Below, in pieces: positions 1-6,169 of a DNA stretch of 7,057 nucleotides. The stretch is from the NCBI GenBank assembly GCA_937863625.1, contig CALMGO010000137.1, positions 1-7,057 of the forward strand. The letters run 5' to 3'. A program made the position numbers and the translations under genes. The notes below the pieces were generated by a model that saw only the letters and a program-made list of their open reading frames with translations, had not been told where the DNA came from and made no database searches. The first letter of the stretch is position 1. Every line of letters begins with the position of its first letter. This DNA is from an uncultured bacterium. GTDB lineage: Bacteria > Planctomycetota > DG-23 > SLPQ01.

Positions 1-1224
1 GAACCGGTCCGTAACATAACGAAACTCTGCATCTACATGGAGACTCAGCAAAATGCAAAGTGCAAAGATTTCCTGCGTAATATGAGACCTTGTCTGGAGG
101 GGCGGGTGCTCATGGTCATGGTGCACCGTACCGACGCTTCGAAAACGCCAACACCGTTTGGCGGGCGCAAGGTTTTCATAGCCGATGACGAAGAAGATGC
201 CCTGAGGGTGGCCAAGGTAGAGGATGTCAGCTTTGTGCTACAGTTGGTCGTGATTGATAAGAACCCTTCTGACTCGGAGTCGGACCTCAGGATGCGCGTC
301 GGAGGCAGAGACTCCGGCACATTTGTTTACGAAGAAGGCTGGATTGATGTGGAAGCAGCACTGTACCTCAGCAATGATTCGGGATGGGCCGAGACTGACC
401 GGCAGCAGCAACGCATAGCAACAGGCACAGGCTATTCGCGCGCGCAGAATGAATGCGAGGTAGTCATAGACTGGTTGGAGGGTCTCGCCGCCCCATATCT
501 GGAGGTGCGTACGCCGCCGGACCTTTTTCCGCCCAAGGTCTGCGTCCTCGTTGACAAGCCAGCCTCCGGACCGTCCGGCACTCAGGGCACTGACAGTGAT
601 ATCTCCATGAATCTGGCCAGCGAACTTCAGCAGGCCATGCTGCCTCCGTCAGCCAGATTCAAGACTGCAGGCGGCCTGACGGCGCTGTCGGCCGGCAGCG
701 AGGATGAGGCGCTCAAGGTTGCATCTGCAGGCGGCGCTTCACTTATCCTGCACGTCCGCCCGCAGGAAGCGCTCGCTGGGGATGACGGCGTTTCGCTTTC
801 GCAGGCCAGTGTCGCGGCAGTCGTATATGACGTTTCAGAACGCACACCGCGCGAGGCATGCAGCACTCTGGTGACTGCACAAGCAACGCAAGGCCCCGCC
901 GGCAGTCAGGCATCCGGCCTGTGTGCTTCACTCGCACAACGACTCAATGTCGTGTTGCTCGCGGCCTCCCTTCCATACCGCATCGAAGTGCCGAGGCCTG
1001 TAGACGGGGTACCCTCGTTACCGGTAACGGTGGGCAACACCTTCAGTCATGCGATAACGGCAGTGCGGCTGAGGATCGAGGAAATTGATGGCAATGCTCT
1101 TTCGCTTAACGTACCCTGCGCCATAGGTCCCCGTGCGACCGCTACCGTGTACTGCCCCCTTGGGGCGGCAGCTGGCAAGTGCAACTGGCAGAGCGCGGTA
1201 ATCGAGGAAGTATCGTTTCAATAG
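1..1224 (+). CDS. Protein of unknown function with a duplicated alpha/beta domain (5' end outside window)
   Basis: I do not recognise this protein and assign no function. The first ATG is at 37, but the frame is open to base 1 and there is no ribosome binding site before 37, so the gene probably begins outside the window. Supporting this, residues coded at 22-42 (KLCIYME) match the start of a second repeat at 535-555 (KVCVLVD). Numbering from ATG 37, copy 1 runs to about residue 158 and copy 2 covers about 167-320. Both contain an acidic 'DEEDAL/SEDEAL' helix, a strand, a 'AALY/AVVY' strand, a helix, and end in 'PYLEV' or 'PYRIEV'. Residues 321-395 look like a small beta-sandwich. The strand-helix order of copy 2 recalls TolB-N/CsgG-like folds, which is inference only. 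No membrane segment is visible. An in-frame ATG at 112 with GGAGGGG at 96-102 is a less likely start. The gene is convergent with the DUF6398 gene and ends in TAG. Confidence 0.75.
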   Translation, partial: EPVRNITKLCIYMETQQNAKCKDFLRNMRPCLEGRVLMVMVHRTDASKTPTPFGGRKVFIADDEEDALRVAKVEDVSFVLQLVVIDKNPSDSESDLRMRVGGRDSGTFVYEEGWIDVEAALYLSNDSGWAETDRQQQRIATGTGYSRAQNECEVVIDWLEGLAAPYLEVRTPPDLFPPKVCVLVDKPASGPSGTQGTDSDISMNLASELQQAMLPPSARFKTAGGLTALSAGSEDEALKVASAGGASLILHVRPQEALAGDDGVSLSQASVAAVVYDVSERTPREACSTLVTAQATQGPAGSQASGLCASLAQRLNVVLLAASLPYRIEVPRPVDGVPSLPVTVGNTFSHAITAVRLRIEEIDGNALSLNVPCAIGPRATATVYCPLGAAAGKCNWQSAVIEEVSFQ

Positions 1225-1228
1225 AGGC

Positions 1229-1245
1229 ATGCGGGCCGGCCGCAT
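1229..1245. terminator. Possible hairpin terminator after the left-edge gene
   Basis: A 6-bp GC-rich stem (ATGCGG/CCGCAT) with a 5-nt loop begins four bases after the TAG stop of the left-edge gene. There is no T-tract behind it, so it is not a standard intrinsic terminator. It may only protect the 3' end or be chance. Confidence 0.25.
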
Positions 1246-1281
1246 TCAGGGCACTTTAGCCGGTACCGCAAGAACAAGCCA

Positions 1282-1309
1282 TAGACAATTCGGGATAGGC
1301 AATTCGGGA
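1282..1309. repeat. Tandem 14-bp direct repeat (two units)
   Basis: Two adjacent 14-bp units, TAGACAATTCGGGA (1282-1295) and TAGGCAATTCGGGA (1296-1309), differ at one base. The second unit runs into the left arm of the inverted repeat at 1306-1318, so both probably belong to the same element or its boundary. The repeat lies in the gap between two convergent genes. Confidence 0.7.
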
Positions 1310-1390
1310 CACAATACTAATTGCGGTTCCGTAAGCGTCTACCCGCGAATATCTTACAAGAGCGCTACTGCTTACTCAGTATTGTGTCCC
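1306..1390. repeat. Miniature inverted-repeat element (REP/MITE-like)
   Basis: The arm GGGACACAATACT at 1306-1318 has its exact reverse complement at 1378-1390, a perfect 13-bp inverted repeat around 59 nt. Outside the arms, AATTC on the left and a similar TGATTT on the right extend the symmetry imperfectly. A nested pair GTAAGC (1331-1336) / GCTTAC (1370-1375) would let the interior fold as well. There is no ORF of its own inside. From memory, 'AATTCGGGGACA...' palindromes often accompany REP-associated tyrosine transposases (RAYT, IS200-like), so this may be a non-autonomous relic mobilised in trans. That link is inference. The right arm lies within the last codons of the DUF6398 gene. Confidence 0.55.
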
Positions 1391-1947
1391 TGATTTCCGG
1401 AGTCTTCAGGTGTCGTGTCTGCAGGGATGTAGGGAATGAGGCCCTGCTCGTACGCGGCGACCTGCACCTCACGCGGGGCCGTGCGGATGTCTATGACAAA
1501 GCCGTTCACCTTCAGCATCCACACCACCGGGTTGTCGTCCATCTTGCTCGCAAGCCACCAGTCCGGGTCGAACTGCATAATATCCAGCCCTTCCCAGATA
1601 ATCCTGGCCTTGGCCTGCATCGTGCCCACGGAGATACCGATGCCTTTGGCGACATCGGCCCATTTCAAGTGTGGGGTCTGGCTCGGGTCATCCAGGAAGT
1701 TGACGCGACCAAGGGCGCAGACGATCCCGGCGGCCCAGCTTACGGGCCTGCCCTTGAGAACCGGCGAGCCTTTCTGGCAGACGGCAACGGCCATCTCACG
1801 ACATAGATCCTTGTACTCGGCGTTCAGGTGCGCGTCGCAGAAGGCGTCCGTCAGATCCACGAGAGCGGCAAATCTGGCTGCGTAAGCCTTCGGCACGTCG
1901 GCCATCAGCTCGCGAAGGTCGTCATCCATATGCTCCCCCATTTCCAT
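1372..1947 (-). CDS. DUF6398-family protein
   Basis: This 191-residue protein matches what I recall of DUF6398, a conserved family without an assigned biochemical role. The core spans about residues 24-125. It has an acidic helix (FCDAHLNAEYKDLC), 'KGRPVSWAAGIVCALGRVNF' at 65-84, then 'DDPSQTPHL', and a helix-turn-helix-like stretch at 96-117 (WADVAKGIGISVGTM). The helical order recalls a cyclin/TFIIB-like fold, so nucleic-acid binding is possible but unproven. A second conserved part (residues 127-175) holds 'FDPDWWLASKMDDNP', 'NGFVIDIR' and 'GLIPYIP'. No signal peptide or membrane helix is seen. The last eight or so residues (GNQGHNTE) are coded by the arm of the miniature element and are probably not ancestral. 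The start is uncertain: ATG 1947 has only a weak AGG upstream, while ATG 1929 has GGGGGAG but only 3 nt away. It lies 57 nt behind guaA on the same strand with no clear terminator between. Confidence 0.85.
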   Translation of the reverse strand: MEMGEHMDDDLRELMADVPKAYAARFAALVDLTDAFCDAHLNAEYKDLCREMAVAVCQKGSPVLKGRPVSWAAGIVCALGRVNFLDDPSQTPHLKWADVAKGIGISVGTMQAKARIIWEGLDIMQFDPDWWLASKMDDNPVVWMLKVNGFVIDIRTAPREVQVAAYEQGLIPYIPADTTPEDSGNQGHNTE

Positions 1948-2004
1948 ATCAACGTACCTGCCTTTCCAGCAATTCGCCTGCGGCCGACAACAGAGATCAG
2001 CGCC

Positions 2005-3552
2005 TTACTCCCACTCGATAGTCGCAGGCGGCTTGGAGGATATGTCGTACACGACGCGGTTGACGCCCTTGACCTCGTTTATGATGCGGCTTGAGAGCCT
2101 GCCGAGAAGGTCATACGGCAGCCTCACCCAGTCGGCCGTCATAGCGTCCTGGCTCTCCACCGCGCGAATCGCAATAACGTTTTCATACGTGCGTTCGTCG
2201 CCCATGACGCCCACCGTCGCCACCGGCAAAAGCACCGCAAACGACTGCCAGATGCTCTCATAAAGCCCCGCGGCGCGTATCTCCTCTTCGACGATGGCGT
2301 CGGCCTCTCTCAGGATATCGAGGCGCTCTCTCGTCACCGCGCCCAGCACCCTCACCGCGAGCCCCGGCCCCGGAAAAGGCTGTCTCCACACCATCTCGCG
2401 CGGCAGACCGAGTTTCTCGCCGACTTTCCTCACCTCGTCCTTAAAGAGATCGCGAAGCGGCTCGACGAGTTTGAAGCCCATCTCTTCCGGCAGCCCGCCG
2501 ACATTGTGGTGGCTCTTTATGACCGCGGACGGCCCGCCCTTGGCGGACACGCTCTCGATGACGTCAGGGTAGATCGTCCCCTGTGCGAGAAAGTGCGCGT
2601 CAGGTATAGTCTGCGCAGCGCGCTTGAATGTCTCGATAAACTCCGCGCCGATGATCTTGCGCTTTTGTTCGGGGTCGGTCACGCCGGCAAGCGCCGTGAG
2701 AAACTCCTTCTCCGCGTCCACGTACACGAGGTTGACGCCGAAATGCTCCTCGAATGTCTCCCTGACGCGCGCGCCTTCGTCGAGGCGGTTAAGCCCGTGG
2801 TCGACGAATATGCACGTCACGCGATCGCCTATCGCCCGATGCAATAGCACCGCCAGCACCGACGAGTCCACCCCGCCCGAAAGCCCGAGCACCACGCGGT
2901 CGGACCCCACCTGCGCCCGGATGCGCGCGACGGCCTGCTCGATAAAGTCCTCCATCTTCCAACGCCCCTCGGCGCCGCAGATGCGATAGAGGAAGTTGTG
3001 AAATATCTCGCCGCCGTGCTCGGTGTGAGTCACCTCAGGGTGAAACTGCACGCCCCAGAAAGGCTTTTCCCTGTGGCGAACGGCCGCATAGGGGCACGAA
3101 GGCGTCGCCACGAGCGGCTCGAAAATATCGGGGAGTTCGTTTACCGCGTCGCCGTGGCTCATCCACACGGTAAAGTCCGCGGGAAGCCCGCCGGTCAGTT
3201 CGGAGTCCGCGACGACATGCGCGCTCGTCCTGCCGTATTCGCGCCCTGCCGCCGCGCGCACATCCGCCCCGAGCGCGAGCGCCCCCCACTGCATCCCGTA
3301 GCATATCCCGAGCACCGGAACGCCAAGGTCGAAAATCGCCTTATCCGCATGCGGCGCGCCCGGCGCGTAGACGCTGGCCGGGCCTCCGGTGAGGATGATG
3401 CCGATGGGGGCCATCTTTTTGATTTCTTCAACGGGCGTGTCGAAAGGCACCATGCGGCAATATACGTCGGCCTCGCGGACGCGGCGTGCAATGAGCTGGT
3501 TGTACTGCGCACCAAAGTCGACGACGACGACGTTTTCGATCCGTTGCTCCAA
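2005..3552 (-). CDS. guaA: GMP synthase (glutamine-hydrolysing)
   Basis: GuaA converts XMP, ATP and glutamine to GMP in the cytoplasm, the last step of guanine nucleotide synthesis. With the TTG start at 3552 it has 515 residues, a normal length. The class I glutamine amidotransferase domain covers about 1-192, with nucleophile Cys84 in GICYGMQ and His172/Glu174 in QFHPE. The ATP-pyrophosphatase domain follows, with the P-loop SGGVDSS at 225-231. The C-terminal dimerisation domain carries the PFPGPGLAVR motif near 392-401 and ends in the family signature KPPATIEWE. All key residues are present. The frame also permits a TTG at 3570 (six residues longer), but that one overlaps guaB and has no ribosome binding site. 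TTG 3552 has GAAGAGG six bases upstream and places the first strand (VVVVDFG) at the usual distance from the N-terminus. The start is one base after the guaB stop, implying co-transcription and translational coupling. Confidence 0.97.
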   Translation of the reverse strand: MEQRIENVVVVDFGAQYNQLIARRVREADVYCRMVPFDTPVEEIKKMAPIGIILTGGPASVYAPGAPHADKAIFDLGVPVLGICYGMQWGALALGADVRAAAGREYGRTSAHVVADSELTGGLPADFTVWMSHGDAVNELPDIFEPLVATPSCPYAAVRHREKPFWGVQFHPEVTHTEHGGEIFHNFLYRICGAEGRWKMEDFIEQAVARIRAQVGSDRVVLGLSGGVDSSVLAVLLHRAIGDRVTCIFVDHGLNRLDEGARVRETFEEHFGVNLVYVDAEKEFLTALAGVTDPEQKRKIIGAEFIETFKRAAQTIPDAHFLAQGTIYPDVIESVSAKGGPSAVIKSHHNVGGLPEEMGFKLVEPLRDLFKDEVRKVGEKLGLPREMVWRQPFPGPGLAVRVLGAVTRERLDILREADAIVEEEIRAAGLYESIWQSFAVLLPVATVGVMGDERTYENVIAIRAVESQDAMTADWVRLPYDLLGRLSSRIINEVKGVNRVVYDISSKPPATIEWE

Positions 3553-3553
3553 A

Positions 3554-5029
3554 TCACACCTCTTCGTCAAAGGAAACGCGGTAGTTGGGCGCTTCCTTGG
3601 TGATGGATATGTCGTGAGGATGGCTCTCGCGCACGCCGGCCGCGGATATCGAGATAAAGCGCGCCCTGGAGCGCAGGTCCTCGATGGTCGGCGTCCCGCA
3701 GTAACCCATCCCTGCGCGCAGGCCGCCTACGAGTTGATATGCGAAATCCGACAGGCTCCCCTTGTACGGCACGCGCCCCTCGATGCCTTCGGGCACGAGC
3801 TTGTCCCGGCGCGACTGCGGGTAACGGTCGCTGCCCTGGACCATCGCGCCGATGGAGCCCATGCCGCGCGCCATCTTAAACGACCGCCCCTTGTATATCA
3901 TTATCTCGCCCGGGCTCTCTGCGAGCCCCGCAAAGAGCGTCCCTATCATGACGCAGTTGGCCCCTGCGGCGATGGCCTTGGTGATGTCGCCGGACTGCGC
4001 GATGCCGCCGTCTGCGATAATCGGCCTGCCGAATTCGCTCGCCGCGGTGGCGCACTCCATTATCGCGTATATCTGAGGAACGCCCACGCCGGAGATGACG
4101 CGCGTCGTGCATATTGCGCCGGGGCCGATGCCGACTTTTACCGCGTCCGCGCCCGCCTCGAAGAGCGCCCTTGCAGCGTCGGCGGTCGCGACGTTGCCCG
4201 CCACCATGTCCACCTTGAAGGAGGACTTGTAACGCTTCACGGCCTCGATGACGCCCTTGGAATGACCGTGCGCAGTGTCGACGACGATGAGGTCGACGTC
4301 GTTGTCGACGAGCGCCGCCACGCGCGCGTCATCGTTGACGCCGACGGCCGCGCCTACTCTCAGCCTCCCGCGGTCGTCCTTGCATGAATTGGGAAATTCT
4401 AACATCTTGTTGATGTCTTTTATCGTGATGAGTCCTGCGAGATTGTACGACTTGTCCACGAGAAGCAGTTTCTCGATTTTTCTCTGGTGGAGGATTTCCT
4501 TGGCCTCGTCCAGAGTCGTATCCGGCGGCGCTGTCACGAGGCCGTCGCGAGTCATCACGCGCTTTATGCTCACGTCGTCGGCCTTCTGAAAACGCAGGTC
4601 GCGGTTGGTAAGTATGCCGACGAGCTTGCGCCCCTCGGTAATCGGCACTCCGGAGATATTGAACTCCGCCATCACCTGCCGCGCGCGCCCCACAGTCTCG
4701 GTCGGCGGCAGTGTGACGGGGTCGGTGATGACGCCGTTCTCGCTGCGTTTGACCTTGCGGACCTCGGCGGCCTGCGCCTCGACGGCGAGGTTCTTGTGAA
4801 TTATGCCGAGCCCGCCTTCCTGCGCGAGGGCTATGGCGAGCGCCGCCTCGGTGACCGTGTCCATGGCCGCGGAGAGTATCGGGATATTGAGCGTGATGTT
4901 ATTGGTGACGCGGGTCACCGTCGAGACGTCGCGCGGGACGACCTCGCTGTACGCGGGGAGCAGCAGAACGTCGTTAAAGGTTATGGCATTGCCCGCGATT
5001 TTCGATTGGAAGTTGAACGGTTCAGGCAT
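3554..5029 (-). CDS. guaB: IMP dehydrogenase
   Basis: GuaB oxidises IMP to XMP with NAD+, the rate-limiting step towards GMP. The 491-residue length is typical for the bacterial enzyme. The (beta/alpha)8 barrel begins with 'ITFNDVLLLPAYSEV' and is interrupted by two CBS modules (Bateman domain, about 95-212) that usually bind adenine/guanine nucleotides as regulators. The catalytic loop is at 301-310 with nucleophile Cys307. DTAHGHS is at 251-257, the IMP-phosphate region ADGGI at 339-343, and the flap's Arg402-Tyr403 pair in 'DRYPQS', followed by EGIEGRVPYKG. The C-terminus 'HPHDISITKEAPNYRVS' is standard. One oddity is Ala305 where most family members have Ser (GPGSICTT becomes GPGAICTT). 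ATG 5029 has AAAGGAG four bases upstream. It is the first gene of a guaB-guaA operon, with a sigma-70-like promoter at 5083-5111. Confidence 0.98.
   Translation of the reverse strand: MPEPFNFQSKIAGNAITFNDVLLLPAYSEVVPRDVSTVTRVTNNITLNIPILSAAMDTVTEAALAIALAQEGGLGIIHKNLAVEAQAAEVRKVKRSENGVITDPVTLPPTETVGRARQVMAEFNISGVPITEGRKLVGILTNRDLRFQKADDVSIKRVMTRDGLVTAPPDTTLDEAKEILHQRKIEKLLLVDKSYNLAGLITIKDINKMLEFPNSCKDDRGRLRVGAAVGVNDDARVAALVDNDVDLIVVDTAHGHSKGVIEAVKRYKSSFKVDMVAGNVATADAARALFEAGADAVKVGIGPGAICTTRVISGVGVPQIYAIMECATAASEFGRPIIADGGIAQSGDITKAIAAGANCVMIGTLFAGLAESPGEIMIYKGRSFKMARGMGSIGAMVQGSDRYPQSRRDKLVPEGIEGRVPYKGSLSDFAYQLVGGLRAGMGYCGTPTIEDLRSRARFISISAAGVRESHPHDISITKEAPNYRVSFDEEV
3559..3565 (-). promoter_or_regulatory. 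Ribosome binding site deciding the guaA start
   Basis: GAAGAGG lies within the last codons of guaB, six bases before TTG 3552. This spacing supports the shorter guaA start rather than TTG 3570, and means ribosomes finishing guaB can reinitiate directly on guaA. Confidence 0.7.
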
Positions 5030-5033
5030 TGCT

Positions 5034-5050
5034 TCTCCTTTACGGGAAAG
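5034..5050 (-). promoter_or_regulatory. guaB ribosome binding site within a small hairpin
   Basis: AAAGGAG (5034-5040) is the guaB Shine-Dalgarno sequence. Its AAAGG part can pair with CCTTT at 5046-5050 across a 5-nt loop. The 5-bp stem is weak and might only modestly affect translation. Confidence 0.5.
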
Positions 5051-5082
5051 GTTGCCAATTGCGCGTTCCAGGGGAAAGAGGC

Positions 5083-5111
5083 ATTGTACGCTGTCGGCGG
5101 CTCATGTTCAA
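5083..5111 (-). promoter_or_regulatory. Sigma-70-type promoter of guaB-guaA
   Basis: On the minus strand TTGAAC (5106-5111; 4 of 6 consensus bases) and TACAAT (5083-5088; 5 of 6) are separated by exactly 17 bases. The predicted transcript would start near 5076, leaving a leader of about 47 nt before guaB ATG 5029. The promoter lies in the 172-nt gap between the DksA-like gene and guaB. The rest of that gap (5112-5201) shows only weak stems (for example CCCC/GGGG around 5146) and no convincing terminator for the upstream gene. I see no recognisable operator or riboswitch. Confidence 0.65.
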
Positions 5112-5201
5112 CCCAAAAGCCGCCCCAGAGACGACGAACCCCCTCATCACGGGGAAACCGGCAACGCCCCGCCGTTACAGCCGAGCCACATCACGACGGC
5201 G

Positions 5202-5990
5202 TCACTCCTCGTCGTAGTCGCCGTAAACCGCGGGTGTCGACCTGGTGTGCTCGACTTCCTCGGCCTGTTTGCACTTGAGGCACAAAAGCGCATAAGGAAG
5301 CGCCTCGAGCCTTGCCTTCTCGATCGGCTCTCCGCACTCCTCGCAGATGCCGTATGAACCGTCGCTTACCTTTTCGATGGCGCTGTCGATATGCCTGAGC
5401 TCCCGCGACTCCTGCTCCACTATCGAATACGTGCTGTCAGTCTCGAGGTCCAGGCTCGCATCGTCGACCCTGTCGCCGACGGGCTTGTCCCCGCCTGCAG
5501 ACGTAGCCGCTGTCAGTTTCCCGAGGTTATTCAAAAGGTAAGTGCGACGCTTGAGCAGTTCTTCCTTTATGGCTTTTGCGCTCGGTTTTCGTCCCTGTGG
5601 CACTGATGCCCCTTTCCTCGACGTAGTCTTCGCTGTTGCAGCTCTCGGTTGCTTCCTTGAGGCGGTTGCCTTGACGGGCTTGGCGGTTGATGCCTTCGGC
5701 TTGGGCTTTGCGGATTTGGGCTTTACGGCCTTCTTGACCCTGGCCGTCACTTTCGGCTTGGCGGGCTTGGCGGCTTTCTTCTTCGGTGCGGCCTTGGACA
5801 CGCGCGAAACCACCTTTTTGGCCTTCAACGCTTTTTTTGCAGGTTTTGCCATCTTGGCGACACTCTTTTTGACTGATGCCTTGCCTGTGGCCGTCCGCCG
5901 TTTGGAAGCAGCCTTCCCCTGTGTCTTCGCTTTCGTTCCTTTGGCGCCCTTTTTGCGGGCCGGCTTTCGGCTTTTACTCACTTTGGCCAT
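5202..5990 (-). CDS. DksA/TraR-family zinc-finger protein with histone-H1-like N-terminal tail
   Basis: From ATG 5990 the product has 262 residues, much longer than classical DksA (about 150). Residues 1-137 are a Lys/Ala/Pro/Ser-rich, strongly basic low-complexity tail with KPAKPK-type repeats, like histone H1 C-termini. Residues 138-262 form the DksA module: helix 'KAIKEELLKRRTYLLNNL', a tip motif DRVDDA (173-178) matching the DxxDxA of DksA, a second helix, and a C4 zinc finger with Cys216/219 and Cys237/240 (CEEC, CLKC). In the family this module enters the RNA polymerase secondary channel and, with ppGpp, retunes promoters. The conserved tip suggests real polymerase action, while the tail probably binds DNA or RNA; both are inference. 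The start at 5990 has AGGAG seven bases upstream. An in-frame ATG at 6041 (17 residues more) has only a weak AAGG. The gene has its own promoter near 6128-6155. Confidence 0.88.
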   Translation of the reverse strand: MAKVSKSRKPARKKGAKGTKAKTQGKAASKRRTATGKASVKKSVAKMAKPAKKALKAKKVVSRVSKAAPKKKAAKPAKPKVTARVKKAVKPKSAKPKPKASTAKPVKATASRKQPRAATAKTTSRKGASVPQGRKPSAKAIKEELLKRRTYLLNNLGKLTAATSAGGDKPVGDRVDDASLDLETDSTYSIVEQESRELRHIDSAIEKVSDGSYGICEECGEPIEKARLEALPYALLCLKCKQAEEVEHTRSTPAVYGDYDEE

Positions 5991-5997
5991 CTGGCGT

Positions 5998-6002
5998 CTC
6001 CT
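5998..6002 (-). promoter_or_regulatory. Ribosome binding site supporting start at 5990
   Basis: AGGAG stands seven bases before ATG 5990, a better signal than the weak AAGG before the upstream in-frame ATG at 6041. It favours a protein beginning MAKVSKSRK. It partly overlaps a short palindrome (CTGCCGGGCAG, 6001-6011). Confidence 0.6.
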
Positions 6003-6026
6003 GCCGGGCAGTAGGTTTCCCTGGCC

Positions 6027-6053
6027 GCAAGCCTTTACCATAAAAGACCTTGC
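6027..6053 (-). promoter_or_regulatory. Leader hairpin before the DksA-like gene
   Basis: In the predicted leader, GCAAG (6027-6031) pairs with CTTGC (6049-6053). After a small internal bulge, CTTT (6033-6036) pairs with AAAG (6043-6046) around a 6-nt loop. The loop contains the upstream in-frame ATG at 6041. The structure may affect start choice or be incidental. It matches no RNA class I know. Confidence 0.35.
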
Positions 6054-6127
6054 GTGCCAAACGGGCGTCCCTGGTTTCCGTATATCTTCAATAGCCGTCA
6101 GACTTTGTGTAGCCGAAAGTGTCGCGG

Positions 6128-6155
6128 ATTATATACAATTACCTCCCAAGGGGAA
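6128..6155 (-). promoter_or_regulatory. Promoter of the DksA-like gene
   Basis: A perfect TATAAT (-10) is at 6128-6133 on the minus strand, with a poor -35 candidate TTCCCC (6150-6155) 16 bases upstream. A TG a few bases ahead of the -10 may partly compensate. Transcription would start near 6121, giving a leader of about 130 nt before ATG 5990. The promoter sits within 45 bases of the upstream mutase stop, with no terminator between, so read-through from upstream is also possible. Confidence 0.55.
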
Positions 6156-6169
6156 GTGAAATCCGCCGC

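Noticed and set aside
1261..1337. Similarity of CGGTACCGCAAG (1261-1272) to CGGTTCCGTAAG (1324-1335)
   Set aside because: Ten of twelve bases match, but a short match like this may be chance and does not fit the layout of the inverted or tandem repeat.
1321..1806. Plus-strand open frame opposite the DUF6398 gene
   Set aside because: The minus-strand frame has recognisable family motifs. The plus-strand frame has none, begins inside the inverted-repeat element, and has no ribosome binding site.
3554..3570. 17-bp overlap of guaA with guaB using TTG 3570
   Set aside because: The TTG at 3552 has the better ribosome binding site and gives the standard GuaA N-terminus, so no overlap is needed.
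3389..4387. Long plus-strand open frame (332 codons) opposite guaB/guaA
   Set aside because: It lies wholly antisense to two clearly recognised enzymes. Its product is Arg/His/Ala-rich with no motif, as expected for a shadow frame in GC-rich coding DNA.
5137..5201. Intrinsic terminator after the DksA-like gene
   Set aside because: Possible stems (CGCCGT/ACGGCG with a 20-nt loop; CCCC/GGGG) are short or loose and no T-tract follows.
4487..5278. Plus-strand open frame (263 codons) opposite guaB and its promoter
   Set aside because: It is antisense to guaB, crosses the guaB promoter and runs into the DksA-like gene. It shows no recognisable domain.
5542..6159. Plus-strand hydrophobic frame (Phe/Ala/Leu-rich) looking like a membrane protein
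   Set aside because: This is the antisense reading of the Lys/Ala-rich tail: AAG/AAA codons read backwards as CTT/TTT give Leu/Phe, so the apparent membrane segments are an artefact.
6141..6160. Terminator between the mutase and the DksA-like gene
   Set aside because: The CCTCCCAAGGGG stretch is only partly palindromic with too small a loop and no T-tract. It overlaps the promoter instead.
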